Assembly: GCF_001613325.1 (NCBI RefSeq) | Contig: NZ_BDCD01000017.1 | Span: 62,001-126,000, forward strand | Source of the DNA: Nocardia yamanashiensis NBRC 100130 | GTDB lineage: Bacteria; Actinomycetota; Actinomycetes; Mycobacteriales; Mycobacteriaceae | Length of the DNA: 64,000 nucleotides | Direction: 5' to 3' | Shown here: one piece after another, positions 8,513 to 17,478 of the stretch | Layout of the letters: each line of letters opens with the position of its first letter | Position numbering within the stretch: the first letter of the stretch is position 1 | Translations under genes and position numbers: made by a program | The notes under the pieces: model-generated | What the model saw: the letters and a program-made list of their open reading frames with translations, nothing else | The model's database searches: none | What the model was told of the DNA's origin: nothing

Positions 8513-9661
8513 TTACACGCCCACTTCGGTAGCCATCCCCCGACGCATCACGATAACAGCTGGTGCGGGCGAATTCTTCACGAGTGCGGGCGGCAGCGCG
8601 AGCTTGAACAGCTTGCCCCAGACCGAGCCGATCTGCTTCGAGAAACGGCCGGTGTTGTAGGGCAGGCCGTGCTTCTTGCACAGCGCCTCGACCTCGGGCG
8701 CGATCTCCGGGTAGCGGTTGGCCGGCAGGTCGGGGAACAGGTGGTGCTCGATCTGGTGCGAGAGGTTCCCGGACATGATGTGGAACAGCTGGCTACCGGT
8801 GATATTGGCCGAGCCCAGCATCTGGCGCACGTACCACTCGCCCTGCGTCTCGTTCGCCGTCTCCTCTTGGGTGAACGTCTGTACGCCGGTCGGGAAGTGC
8901 CCGCAGAAGATGATGGAGAACGTCCAGATATTGCGGACGATATTGGCCGTGAAGTTGGCGGCCAGCGTGGACAGGAACAGCGGCCCGGTCAGCGCCGGGA
9001 ACACCACGTAATCCTTGAGGACCTGCTTGGACGCCTTCTTCCACTGCCCGGTGACCAGCGCCTTGATATCGGACCAGCTGCGCTTGCCGCGCACGATGTT
9101 CTCGACCTCGAGGTCGTGGCCCATCACGCCCCACTCGAACGCCATCATGAGCATGAAGGCGTACGCCGGGTTGCCCAGCCGCAGGATGTTCCACTTCTGC
9201 GCCTCGTCCACCCGCAAGATGCCGTAACCGATGTCGCGGTCCATATCGAGGATATTGGTGTAGGTGTGGTGCATGTAGTTGTGCGAGTGCCGCCACTGGT
9301 CGCCCGGGCAGACCGTATCCCATTCGAACGCACGGGAATTCAGCGTCGGCTCGCGCATCCAGTCCCACTGGCCGTGCATGACGTTGTGGCCGATCTCCAT
9401 ATTGTCGAGGATCTTCGACACGCTCAGCGCGGCCACGCCGGCCAGCCAGAACGGCGGCAGGAACCCCAGGTAGAGCAGACCGCGCCCGGCGATCTCCAGC
9501 CCGCGCTGGGTCTTGATGATCTTGTAGATGTATTCGCGGTCGCGATCGCCCAGGTCGGCGGTGACGCGGGCGCGCAGGGCATCGAGTTCGCGGCCGATCT
9601 CCTCGACCTGCTCGACGCTGAGGACCAACGGCCCCTCTTTGGTTTCGGTGAGAATCGCCAT
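8513..9661 (-). CDS. DesA3-like membrane acyl-CoA delta-9 desaturase
   Basis: 382 residues. Three histidine boxes that bind the di-iron centre are intact: HNVMHG (92-97), HSHNYMHH (125-132) and HQIEHH (302-307). Hydrophobic segments lie near 60-85 and 160-180, and around 222-255. It introduces a cis double bond into stearoyl- or palmitoyl-CoA at the membrane, taking electrons from the reductase encoded just upstream (13-base gap). This pairing matches Rv3229c/Rv3230c of Mycobacterium tuberculosis, where DesA3 makes oleate. Start ATG 9661 (MAILTETKEG); earlier in-frame codons overlap the reductase stop. Confidence 0.92.
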   Translation of the reverse strand: MAILTETKEGPLVLSVEQVEEIGRELDALRARVTADLGDRDREYIYKIIKTQRGLEIAGRGLLYLGFLPPFWLAGVAALSVSKILDNMEIGHNVMHGQWDWMREPTLNSRAFEWDTVCPGDQWRHSHNYMHHTYTNILDMDRDIGYGILRVDEAQKWNILRLGNPAYAFMLMMAFEWGVMGHDLEVENIVRGKRSWSDIKALVTGQWKKASKQVLKDYVVFPALTGPLFLSTLAANFTANIVRNIWTFSIIFCGHFPTGVQTFTQEETANETQGEWYVRQMLGSANITGSQLFHIMSGNLSHQIEHHLFPDLPANRYPEIAPEVEALCKKHGLPYNTGRFSKQIGSVWGKLFKLALPPALVKNSPAPAVIVMRRGMATEVGV

Positions 9662-9674
9662 GTCGAAGCTCCGT

Positions 9675-10739
9675 TCAGAGGGCGATGTCGACGTCCCCGA
9701 CGGGGGCGCTGACACAGATTTGAATGGACGTGTCCGGGTCGCTGTCCAGCTCGCCGGTCTTGAGATTGCGGGTGCAGCCGCTGCGCTTGACCGCGGTGCA
9801 GGTGAAGCAGATACCCATGCGGCAGCCGTATTCCGGTGTGAGACCGGCGTTTTCGGCCTGCTCCAGCAGGGTCGAGCCGGTGTTCTCGGCGATCACGCCG
9901 CTACCGGAGAAGGTCACCTTGCCCTCGGCGTCGGCCGGATCGGACACGGCCGTGGTGAGGGTGAACTCCTCGCTGTGCAGCCGCTCGCCCAGCTGCTCGG
10001 CCTCGTAGACGGTACGCACGGCGGCCATCAGGCCGGGCGGGCCGCACAGGTAGGTCTGCGCGCTGGAGAACCAGGGCGCCAGGCTTTCCAGTTCGTCGTA
10101 GCCGAACGGGGCGTGCTGCTGGGTCTCCGGGTAGCGGAATTCCACCCGGATGTTGTTGTGCTGCATGGCGATCGCCTCGAGTTCCGCGCGGTGCGGGACC
10201 CATTCGGGAGAACGGTTGTAATGCAGGAACAGCACCCGGCCCCGATAGTTCTCGTTGGCGAGCGTGCGCAGCATGGACAGCACCGGGGTGATGCCGCTGC
10301 CGCCGCTGATCAGCACCAGCTGCTCGGGCCGGGGCTCGGGCAGGTGGAACACGCCCGCGGCCGGCTCGAGATCCACCACCATGCCCGGGATGGCGTGCTC
10401 GTGCAGGTAGTTGGAGACCAGGCCGTGCGGATGCGCCTTGATCGTCAGTTCGATGTGCCGGTCGCGGCGGCCCTGGGCATTGACCGGGGAATAGCAGCGG
10501 ACGTGGCGGACACCGTCGATCACCACGCCGAGCTGCACGTATTGGCCGGCGGCGTGCCCCGTCCACTGCCGGGTGGGCTTGAGGGTCAAGGTGACCGACC
10601 CGACCGCGCTGCGCCGCACGTGGGTGATCTCCGCCCGCATGTCGCGCAGGGTCAGGGTGGGGCGCACCAGTTCCAGGTAGCGGTCCAGCGGATGCGGGGT
10701 GGTCAGTGTCTTCTGCACCAGGTCGATGAGTCCGACCAT
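9675..10739 (-). CDS. Flavin/2Fe-2S oxidoreductase, electron donor to the desaturase
   Basis: 354 residues. N-terminal FAD-binding part with RCYSPVN, then NAD(P)H-binding part with SGGSGITPVLSMLR and YLCGPPGLM, then a plant-type ferredoxin domain with CRMGICFTC and a distal Cys in QICVSAP. This is the Rv3230c type of fused reductase. It passes electrons from NAD(P)H through FAD and the 2Fe-2S centre to the desaturase. The start ATG 10739 has an ideal AGGAGG ribosome site and it is the first gene of the operon. Confidence 0.92.
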   Translation of the reverse strand: MVGLIDLVQKTLTTPHPLDRYLELVRPTLTLRDMRAEITHVRRSAVGSVTLTLKPTRQWTGHAAGQYVQLGVVIDGVRHVRCYSPVNAQGRRDRHIELTIKAHPHGLVSNYLHEHAIPGMVVDLEPAAGVFHLPEPRPEQLVLISGGSGITPVLSMLRTLANENYRGRVLFLHYNRSPEWVPHRAELEAIAMQHNNIRVEFRYPETQQHAPFGYDELESLAPWFSSAQTYLCGPPGLMAAVRTVYEAEQLGERLHSEEFTLTTAVSDPADAEGKVTFSGSGVIAENTGSTLLEQAENAGLTPEYGCRMGICFTCTAVKRSGCTRNLKTGELDSDPDTSIQICVSAPVGDVDIAL

Positions 10740-10809
10740 GCGAGCCTCCTGTCGCGTCGCCGGGCTGTGCGACGCCTCTTCGCTGTTCGATATGCCCCCG
10801 AAGTCGATT

Positions 10810-10823
10810 CCGAATCATTTCGG
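10810..10823. promoter_or_regulatory. Inverted repeat in the desaturase/regulator intergenic region
   Basis: CCGAA-TCAT-TTCGG, lying 70 bases before the reductase start. It may be an operator or part of the reductase promoter region. Confidence 0.35.
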
Positions 10824-10882
10824 TGCACATCTGTACACTGAGATAGTCTGCCGGGTGAAGGCACTCCAGTTCAACCGGCAGT

Positions 10883-10899
10883 TCGTGTGACCCACACGA
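10883..10899. promoter_or_regulatory. 17-bp palindrome, candidate operator of the FabR/DesT-like regulator
   Basis: TCGTGTG-ACC-CACACGA is a perfect 7-bp inverted repeat located between the divergent reductase operon and regulator gene, 22 bases before the GTG at 10921. Its length and place fit a TetR-family dimer site controlling both directions. Confidence 0.55.
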
Positions 10900-10920
10900 C
10901 ATATCGCGAATGGAACGAAT

Positions 10921-11553
10921 GTGAACGCATGTATGCTCATCGACGTGAGCGAGCAGGCAGCTACCCGAGTCGAGCGCAAGGAACGCACCCGCGCGGCGCT
11001 GCTGGAAGGCACCCTCGCACTGGCCGCCGACCGGGGTTTCGCGGCGCTGTCGCTGCGGGAGATCGCCCGTTCCGCGGGCATCGTGCCGACCGCGTTCTAC
11101 CGGCACTTCGCCTCGCTCGACGAACTCGGCACCAGCCTGGTCGAGGAGGGCGTGCGCCAATTGCGGCTGGCGCTGCGCGAGATGCGGCGCAATCCGAACG
11201 CGAAACTCGGCGATACGGTGCGGTTCGTCTTCGACCAGGTGGCCGGCAAACGCGACCTCTACGGGTTCCTGCTGCGCGAACGGCACGGCGGGTCGGGGGC
11301 GCTGCGCAGCGCCATCGCGGTCGAAATGCAGCTCATCGTGCGGGAATTGGTGGTCGACCTGTCCCGGGTGCGGGCGCTGGACGCCTGGTCACCCGATGAT
11401 CTGGAGCTGGCGGCGGACCTGATCGTGTCCACCGTGGCGGACCGGATCGCCGACTACGTGATCGCCGAACCGCGCGAACGCGGGCGCATCGTGGAGCGCG
11501 CCGTACTGCAGGTGCGGTTGATCGCGCTCGGCATGGGGGCGTGGCGGCCCTGA
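10921..11553 (+). CDS. TetR-family regulator of FabR/DesT type
   Basis: 210 residues from GTG 10921; ATG 10933 and GTG 10945 are alternatives. The DNA-binding part reads SLREIARSAGIVPTAFYRHF and continues SLDELGTSLVEEG, and the core has FLLRERHGGSGALRSAI. These stretches are strongly like FabR of Escherichia coli and DesT of Pseudomonas, which sense the ratio of saturated to unsaturated acyl-CoA. DesT controls a desaturase plus reductase operon, the same pairing as the divergent genes here. I infer that this protein represses or tunes the desaturase operon according to acyl-CoA composition. Confidence 0.85.
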   Translation: MNACMLIDVSEQAATRVERKERTRAALLEGTLALAADRGFAALSLREIARSAGIVPTAFYRHFASLDELGTSLVEEGVRQLRLALREMRRNPNAKLGDTVRFVFDQVAGKRDLYGFLLRERHGGSGALRSAIAVEMQLIVRELVVDLSRVRALDAWSPDDLELAADLIVSTVADRIADYVIAEPRERGRIVERAVLQVRLIALGMGAWRP

Positions 11554-11581
11554 GCCGTTATCGCGCCGAAACCATTGCGGC

Positions 11582-12940
11582 TCAGGCGATTCGATCCGGC
11601 GAACGCACCGGCAGCAGCGCCGCCAGCCCGATGGCCAGCACCAGCACGATACCGACGATGCCGACCCGATCGGATCCGGAAACCCAGACGAAGAACCCGA
11701 AAAGCGCTGGGGCCAGGAACGATACGGCGCGGCCGGTGGTCGTGTAGAGCCCGAACAGCTGCCCCTCGCGTCCCGGCGGAGCCAGCCGCGCCAGGAACGA
11801 GCGCGCCGAAGCCTGTGCGGGACCGACGAATACGGTCAGCAGCAGACCGAAGATCCAGAACATGAGCGCGCCCGACACCACCAGCAGCACCAGCCCGCAG
11901 GCGATCATCGCCGCCAGCGACACCACGATGACGATCTTCGGCCCGGCCCCGTCGTCGAACCGGCCGGCCAGCAATGCGCCCAGCGCCGCAACCACATTCG
12001 CGGCGATGCCGAACAGCAGCACATCGGAATCGGCGATGCCGTACACCCGCACCGCCAGCACCGCGCCGAAGGTGAACACGCCCGCCAGCCCGTCCCGGAA
12101 GACGGCGCTCGCCAGCAGGAAGCCCACGATGCGCCGGTCCTCGCGCCACAACTCCCGGATATCGCGCCACAGCACCCGATACGACTGTCCGAGGCCCGCG
12201 AGCCATCCGGCCGGACCCCGGCGCGCCGGCCGCACCGCCGCACCCGGATCGGCATCGGTGCGCGGCAGTTCCGGCACGAACAGCAGCACCGGGACCGCGA
12301 AGGCCGCGAACCACACCGCCGCCAGCACCGCGACCAGCCGGATGTTCAGACCCGCGTCGGTGGGCGCTCCCAGCAGTCCCCGGTAGTCCCCTTTGCCGCT
12401 GATGAAGCCGAAATAGCAGATGAGCAGCAGCAGGATGCCGCCGAAATAGCCCATCGCCCAGCCGAACCCGGAGATCCGGCCCACCGTGGCGGGCGTCGAG
12501 ACCTGCCGCAGCATGGCGTTGTAGGGCACATTCGCCAATTCGAAGCACACCGACCCGATTGCGAGCAGCGCCAGGCCCAGCCACAGATAGTGGTGGTCGT
12601 CCTTGACGAAGAACATTCCCGCCGTAGCCAGCACGGTCAGCCCGGTGAGGATGCCGAGCGAAAGCTTGCGCCGCGCCGTGGCATCGAACCACTGCCCGCT
12701 CACCGGCGCCGTCAACGCCACCAGCAGACCGGCGATGCCCAGCGCCCAGCCCAGCCAGGCGCTGGCCGAGACGCCGCCGGGCAGGTCGTCGCCCACCTTG
12801 TCGGTGAGATACACCGAGAACACGAAGGTCAGGATCACGGCATTGAAAGCCGAAGAACCCCAATCCCAGAACCCCCACGCCAGCACCCGGCCGCGCCCGG
12901 CGGCCTGTCCGATCGTCGCCTGCCCCGGCACCTCGGTCAT
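11582..12940 (-). CDS. UMF1 family MFS transporter
   Basis: 452 residues, about 12 transmembrane helices. Family marks are WGFWDWGSSAFNAVILTFVF at the start, FELANVPYNAMLRQVS, and GPAQASARSFLARLAPPGRE in the second half. These match the UMF1/Atg22-like branch of the major facilitator family. The central loop (residues about 225-265) is cytoplasmic and rich in Pro and Arg. Substrates in bacteria are not established. It converges on the FabR-like gene with a 28-base gap and is probably transcribed alone. Confidence 0.85.
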   Translation of the reverse strand: MTEVPGQATIGQAAGRGRVLAWGFWDWGSSAFNAVILTFVFSVYLTDKVGDDLPGGVSASAWLGWALGIAGLLVALTAPVSGQWFDATARRKLSLGILTGLTVLATAGMFFVKDDHHYLWLGLALLAIGSVCFELANVPYNAMLRQVSTPATVGRISGFGWAMGYFGGILLLLICYFGFISGKGDYRGLLGAPTDAGLNIRLVAVLAAVWFAAFAVPVLLFVPELPRTDADPGAAVRPARRGPAGWLAGLGQSYRVLWRDIRELWREDRRIVGFLLASAVFRDGLAGVFTFGAVLAVRVYGIADSDVLLFGIAANVVAALGALLAGRFDDGAGPKIVIVVSLAAMIACGLVLLVVSGALMFWIFGLLLTVFVGPAQASARSFLARLAPPGREGQLFGLYTTTGRAVSFLAPALFGFFVWVSGSDRVGIVGIVLVLAIGLAALLPVRSPDRIA

Positions 12941-13070
12941 GTTGCGCAGGGTAGGCGATCAACGTGTCGGTTTTGTACAAGACGGCGGCTTTGCGCCCTC
13001 ATAAGCTTTCGATCAACAGCACGGGCGGCCGGAACACCGGGTCACCGCCCACGATCTCAGGAGGAAAACC

Positions 13071-13646
13071 GTGGCACGCGAATTGGTCTACACCGGCTTC
13101 ATGTCCCTCGACGGCGTCGTGGACTCGCCCGGCGGCGAGGTCGAAGGACACCGCAGCGGCGGCTGGGTCATGCAGACCGAGTTCGTCCCGGAGGCGTACT
13201 CGCTCAAGGGCGAAGAGCTCGCCGACCACACCGCACTGCTGTTCGGGCGGCGCAGCTACGAGGCGTTCGCGCCGTTCTGGAAGGACTCCGAGGACCACAT
13301 CGCGTACAAGGACCTGCCCAAGTACGTGCTGTCCTCGAGCCTGAAAGAGGAAGAGCTGACCGAGGGCTGGGGCGAGACCACCATCCTGCGGTCCATCGAC
13401 GACGTCGCCGCGCTCAAGGCGACCGACGGCGGGGCGATCTTCATTCACGGCAGCGCCGAACTGGCCCGCAATCTCTCCGACGCCGATCTCATCGACCGCT
13501 ACAACCTGCTCGTCTTCCCGGTACTGCTGGGCGCGGGCAAGAGCCTGTTCAGCCGGGCCGACCGCGATAAGCAGCAGCTGCGCCTGCGCGAGTCCGAGAG
13601 CTACTCCAACGGCGTCACCAAGCTGATCTACGACGTGGTGCGCTGA
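13071..13646 (+). CDS. Dihydrofolate reductase-fold family protein (RibD_C)
   Basis: 191 residues beginning at GTG 13071 with AGGAGG ahead. The pattern YTGFMSLDGVVDSPGG, then LLFGRRSYEAFAPFW, KYVLSSSL, IFIHGSAELARNL and FPVLLGAGKSLF is the RibD C-terminal/DHFR-like fold seen in many actinobacterial stand-alone proteins. These probably reduce small molecules with NADPH; the true substrate is unknown, and it is unlikely to be the housekeeping DHFR. Its last 19 bases overlap the end of the convergent AraC-type gene. Confidence 0.87.
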   Translation: MARELVYTGFMSLDGVVDSPGGEVEGHRSGGWVMQTEFVPEAYSLKGEELADHTALLFGRRSYEAFAPFWKDSEDHIAYKDLPKYVLSSSLKEEELTEGWGETTILRSIDDVAALKATDGGAIFIHGSAELARNLSDADLIDRYNLLVFPVLLGAGKSLFSRADRDKQQLRLRESESYSNGVTKLIYDVVR

Positions 13647-14380
13647 CCGAAATCCAGTGACAGCTCCCCGCCGTTCCCCGCCCGCAGCTGCCGTGCGGTA
13701 CGCCCCACGTACCGCCGCAGCGCCCGGGCGAGATGCGGTTCGTCGTAGTACCCGAGCTTTTCGATGACATCGCCCGGCAGTTCCCCCGCCGTCAGCAGCA
13801 GGGCCGCGGTCCGGGCCCGCTCGATCTGCCGCACCGCGCCCTGGGTCAATCCCGTCGCGCTGCGGAACCGCCGCTCCACCGTGCGTTCGGCCGCGGCCGG
13901 CTGAGACCCGCGCAGCACCTGCGCCACCAGCGGATCCCGTTCCAGCACCCCGTCCCGCACCAACCGCTCCACCAGCGCTTCGGCGTCATCGGCGTGCGGC
14001 GTCTCCCACCGGCTCCCCGCCAGCCAGAACTTCCGCTCGGTCACATCCGGCAGCAGGATCCCGCTGTCCACCAGCGACGGCGCCGCCACCGCGCGCAGCG
14101 AGGTGCCCACCGCGAACTGCATCCCCACGAATTCCGCCCCCTCGGGCACCGGCGCGGTGCTGCACCGGCTTTCGGGCCCCGTGACCGCCGCGAACGCCTC
14201 CCCCTCCTGCACCCAGAACACCAACCCGACCGTCTCGGTCGCCACCGAGGTCATCTCCGCGACGCCGTCACTCCGGCAGGTCCACACCGAATCGATCCAC
14301 GGTGATTGCGACCCGCGCGTTTCGAACTGCAATCCCACAGTTGCGATGGTAATCCGCGGCGCAATATCTATCAGATCCAC
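13628..14380 (-). CDS. AraC-family transcriptional regulator
   Basis: About 250 residues from GTG 14380; GTG 14338 (reading VGLQFETRGSQSPW) is equally plausible, as neither has a good ribosome site. The C-terminal half holds two helix-turn-helix motifs of the AraC type (ERTVERRFRSATGLTQGAVRQ and IEKLGYYDEPHLARALRRYV). The N-terminal half is a small sensing domain. It is divergent from the alpha/beta hydrolase gene at 14408, with only about 30 to 70 bases between starts, so it likely controls itself and that gene. Confidence 0.78.
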   Translation of the reverse strand: MDLIDIAPRITIATVGLQFETRGSQSPWIDSVWTCRSDGVAEMTSVATETVGLVFWVQEGEAFAAVTGPESRCSTAPVPEGAEFVGMQFAVGTSLRAVAAPSLVDSGILLPDVTERKFWLAGSRWETPHADDAEALVERLVRDGVLERDPLVAQVLRGSQPAAAERTVERRFRSATGLTQGAVRQIERARTAALLLTAGELPGDVIEKLGYYDEPHLARALRRYVGRTARQLRAGNGGELSLDFGQRTTS

Positions 14381-14407
14381 AACGATCGTATTTGATATGA
14401 TCACTTT

Positions 14408-15472
14408 ATGCCGCCTGCCATCTCTCCGACGCCACCCGCGCCACGCAAGTGGTTGCGCCGCACCCTGATCGCCGCCGGCTGCGTGATCGCACTGGTCGTC
14501 GGCATCGGCGGCCGGATCGTGCACGCCAACGATTTCGCCATCCGCCAAGAGCGCGTGACCATCCCGACCGCGGCCCAGCCCCTACAGGCCACCCTCGCCC
14601 GCCCCGAAACCGGCGCGGCCCCCTTCGGCTTGGTCGTCTTCATCCACGGCGACGGCCCCGCCAACGCCACCCGAGACGGTTTCTACGAACCGATCTGGGA
14701 ATCCTTCGCCGCGGCCGGTTACGCCTCCCTCTCCTGGAACAAACCGGGAGTCGATGGCGCACCGGGCAATTGGCTCGACCAATCCATGCACGACCGCGCC
14801 GCCGAAACCGAAGCGGCCATCGACTGGGCCCGCACCCGCACCGACATCGACCCGCATCGAATCGGCCTGTGGGGTATCAGCCAGGCCGGCTGGGTAGCAC
14901 CGGAGGTCGCCGCCCACCGCTCCGACCTGCAATTCCTGATCCTCGTCGGCCCAGCCGTGAACTGGCTCCGCCAAGGCGAATACAACCTGATCGCCGAACT
15001 CCGCCACCGCCGCGCACCCGAATCCGAAATCAACGAAGCACTGCAGCGCCGTGCCACCAGACTGCGACCCTTGCTCGCCGACGCCTCCTACGACCGCTAC
15101 CTCGCCACCGCCGCCGACCCCGACCCGATGTCACCCGACCGCTGGAACTTCGTCCGCAAGAACTACCGCGCCGACGCCACCGAATTCCTCCCCCGAATCA
15201 AGATCCCGATCCTGCTCGCCCTCGGCGACAACGACCTGAACGTCGACGTCGACGAAACCGACCGCGTCTACCGCAGCGCGATCCCGCCCCAGCAATTGAC
15301 GATCCACCGCTACCCCGACGCATCCCACAACATCGTCAAAGCCGCCTTGGACAACGACCAGAACTGGCGCTCGATCATGGTGGCCCTCTTCGCACCCCGT
15401 TCCCTCTACGCCCCGGGCTATTTGGCAGACCTGCGCGAATATGCGGCCCAGCGGTCGCCGAGCGCCGGATAG
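14408..15472 (+). CDS. Membrane-anchored alpha/beta hydrolase
   Basis: 354 residues. A transmembrane or signal-anchor helix lies at 19-37 after a basic stretch (RKWLRRT). The hydrolase domain follows: oxyanion region FIHGDGP, nucleophile elbow GISQAG with Ser158, an acid in LGDNDLNVDV and the catalytic His in DASHN. It resembles dienelactone hydrolase-like or S9-like carboxyl esterases acting outside the membrane. The natural ester is not known. It starts at ATG 14408, probably leaderless or nearly so, opposite the AraC regulator. Confidence 0.83.
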   Translation: MPPAISPTPPAPRKWLRRTLIAAGCVIALVVGIGGRIVHANDFAIRQERVTIPTAAQPLQATLARPETGAAPFGLVVFIHGDGPANATRDGFYEPIWESFAAAGYASLSWNKPGVDGAPGNWLDQSMHDRAAETEAAIDWARTRTDIDPHRIGLWGISQAGWVAPEVAAHRSDLQFLILVGPAVNWLRQGEYNLIAELRHRRAPESEINEALQRRATRLRPLLADASYDRYLATAADPDPMSPDRWNFVRKNYRADATEFLPRIKIPILLALGDNDLNVDVDETDRVYRSAIPPQQLTIHRYPDASHNIVKAALDNDQNWRSIMVALFAPRSLYAPGYLADLREYAAQRSPSAG

Positions 15473-15475
15473 GGT

Positions 15476-16366
15476 TCACGAACGGCGTGCCGCGAAGGCG
15501 TCGAAGGTGCGGATCAGGGCGGTTTCGGTGTGGGTGCGCCAGATCAGCGTCCAGGCGCAGCGGGGGCCGTCGGGCATCGGGATGTAGGTGATGCCGGGGC
15601 GGGCGTAGTAGTGGACGCAGTGTTCCTGAACCAGGGCTACGGCGCGGTCGGCGGCTATTGCGGCGAGCATTTCCTGGAAGGTGTGGACGCGGGGGCCGCG
15701 CGGGATGAGGCGGCCGGAGGGGGTGAGTGGAGGAATCAGCTCGTCGGACCAGTAGCGGGGGGCGACAGTGCCTATGTCGCAGAGGGTTTGGTCAGCCAGG
15801 TCTTCCAGCGTGACCGCGTCGCGGGTGGACAGAAGGCTGGCAGTCGATACCGCCAGGCGCATCGGTTCCACCAGAAGTGTTGAGCCTATGGTGAATTCGG
15901 GCTCGCGAATCGGGAGCCAGAGCAGCTGGACGTCGGCGTCGCCGGTGCGCAACAGGGCGAACGGGTCGGAGAAGTGGGCTTCGCGGAGCACCAGATTCAC
16001 TCGGGGGAAGGCATCGGTGAACGCGGTCAGGGTCGGCTCGACGACGTGTCCGAGGGCGCCCATGATGCCCAGCGTGAGCGTGTGTTCCAGGCCCTGCGCC
16101 GCGGATTGCGCACGCGTCAGGGCTGATTCGATGAGGCGGCTGCCGGCTCGGAGTTCGGTGGCCAGTTGTTCGCCGAGCGGGGTGAGCCGCACCGTGCGAC
16201 TGGATCGGAGGAACAGGGGTGCGCCGATGCGGCGCTCCTGGGTTCGGATCGCGTGACTGACGCGGGATTGACTGATGTGCAGCCGCTGGGCGGTGCGGCC
16301 GAAATGCAGTTCCTGGGCAAGCGTCAGGAAGATCTCGATGTCCCGCATCTCCACGGGGGCCTCCAC
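15476..16366 (-). CDS. LysR-family transcriptional regulator
   Basis: 296 residues. The winged helix-turn-helix is at the start: MRDIEIFLTLAQELHFGRTA and RLHISQSRVSHAIRTQERRI. A type 2 periplasmic-binding-like effector domain follows. ATG 16348 (MRDIEIF) is the more typical LysR start; GTG 16366 adds six residues. It is divergent from the DMT exporter gene at 16421 with a gap of about 55 bases, and so probably regulates it. Three bases separate its stop from that of the convergent hydrolase gene. Confidence 0.88.
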   Translation of the reverse strand: MEAPVEMRDIEIFLTLAQELHFGRTAQRLHISQSRVSHAIRTQERRIGAPLFLRSSRTVRLTPLGEQLATELRAGSRLIESALTRAQSAAQGLEHTLTLGIMGALGHVVEPTLTAFTDAFPRVNLVLREAHFSDPFALLRTGDADVQLLWLPIREPEFTIGSTLLVEPMRLAVSTASLLSTRDAVTLEDLADQTLCDIGTVAPRYWSDELIPPLTPSGRLIPRGPRVHTFQEMLAAIAADRAVALVQEHCVHYYARPGITYIPMPDGPRCAWTLIWRTHTETALIRTFDAFAARRS

Positions 16367-16420
16367 ATTGATGATCTGAGAGTCATGGTCGGTTCCGGAA
16401 ACTGGCGTTGATCAGCGTGG

Positions 16421-17404
16421 ATGCCCGCGGCCAAGCTGAATGTGGTTTATCGGCAACAGCTTCGGGAGAATCCTTTGACGTTCGTGTTCCTCGCCGCCGC
16501 GCTCGCGGTGGGCGGCCTGCTGGCGGTGCAGGCTTCGGTGAATCTGCAATTGGGCAGGGCGGTGGGCACGCCGTACGGTGCGGCCACCGTGCAGCTCGCG
16601 GTCTCGGCCGGGTTGCTGGCGCTCGTGGTCAGCGCGGCGGGCAGCTGGGCCGCGCTGGGCGGCATCGACGAGGTCGCCTGGTGGCAGCTGTTGGGCGGCA
16701 TCGCTTCTCCGGTCTACATCACCAGCGCCATCGTGCTGTTTCCGCGGATGGGCGCGCTGGCCTCGGTCGGCCTGTTCGTGACCGGGCAGATGTTCGCTTC
16801 CATCGCACTCGATGTGGGCGGGCTGCTGGGCGTCGAACAGCGCCCGCTCGGCCCGGGCATGCTGCTCGGCGGCGCGGCGGTGCTGGCGGGTATCGCGGTG
16901 GTGATCCGCAGCCAGCTCACCGGAGCGCAGGCGCACGCCACCGTGGCGGCCCGAATCGGCTGGGTCGCACTGGGACTGGTCGCGGGGGCGGTGCTTCCGG
17001 TGCAGGGCGCGACCAATGCCGAGCTACGCCGCGCACTCGGCGATCCGTTCGCCACCGGACTCTGGTCGTTCCTCGTGGCCACCGCGACCATCGCGATCGC
17101 GCTGCTCGTCCTGGTGACCGCCCGCCGGACCCCGCCGCCCCGGTTCGGCGCGCTGACCACCGTCCCCTGGTGGGGCTGGCTGGGCGGGGCCGCGGCGGCA
17201 ACCTATGTGACGGTGACCTTTTCGGTGATCCCGCAGATCGGCGCCGCCACCACCATCGCGCTCACGGTGACCGGTCAGCAGATCGCCTCGGCGGCCATCG
17301 ATCACAAGGGATGGTTCCAGCTCCCGGCCAAACCGGTGACGGCCGAGCGACTGGGCGGCCTCGCGGCGCTGAGCATCGGCTGCGCCCTGGTCCAGCTGGC
17401 CTGA
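16421..17404 (+). CDS. DMT family exporter with duplicated YdcZ (DUF606) halves
   Basis: 327 residues, about ten transmembrane helices in two homologous halves. Compare AVQASVNLQLGRAVGTPYGA in the first half with PVQGATNAELRRALGDPFAT in the second; each is followed by LFVTGQMFASIALD and LTVTGQQIASAAID respectively. DUF606 proteins are usually half this size, so this is a tandem fusion, a known layout in actinobacteria. It is likely an efflux carrier for a small metabolite. The divergent LysR gene is its probable regulator. Confidence 0.85.
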   Translation: MPAAKLNVVYRQQLRENPLTFVFLAAALAVGGLLAVQASVNLQLGRAVGTPYGAATVQLAVSAGLLALVVSAAGSWAALGGIDEVAWWQLLGGIASPVYITSAIVLFPRMGALASVGLFVTGQMFASIALDVGGLLGVEQRPLGPGMLLGGAAVLAGIAVVIRSQLTGAQAHATVAARIGWVALGLVAGAVLPVQGATNAELRRALGDPFATGLWSFLVATATIAIALLVLVTARRTPPPRFGALTTVPWWGWLGGAAAATYVTVTFSVIPQIGAATTIALTVTGQQIASAAIDHKGWFQLPAKPVTAERLGGLAALSIGCALVQLA

Positions 17405-17449
17405 CATCACTCCCCCTGTCCTCGAATCCAGTTACGAGACGATTGGTAT

Positions 17450-17466
17450 CGAAACTGATGGTTTCG
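17450..17466. promoter_or_regulatory. Inverted repeat in front of a TetR gene, candidate operator
   Basis: CGAAAC-TGATG-GTTTCG is a perfect 6-bp inverted repeat 13 bases before ATG 17479. A related copy (TTACGAGACGATTGG, 17432-17446) precedes it. The position suggests autoregulation of the TetR gene. Confidence 0.5.
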
Positions 17467-17478
17467 TATCATGCCACC

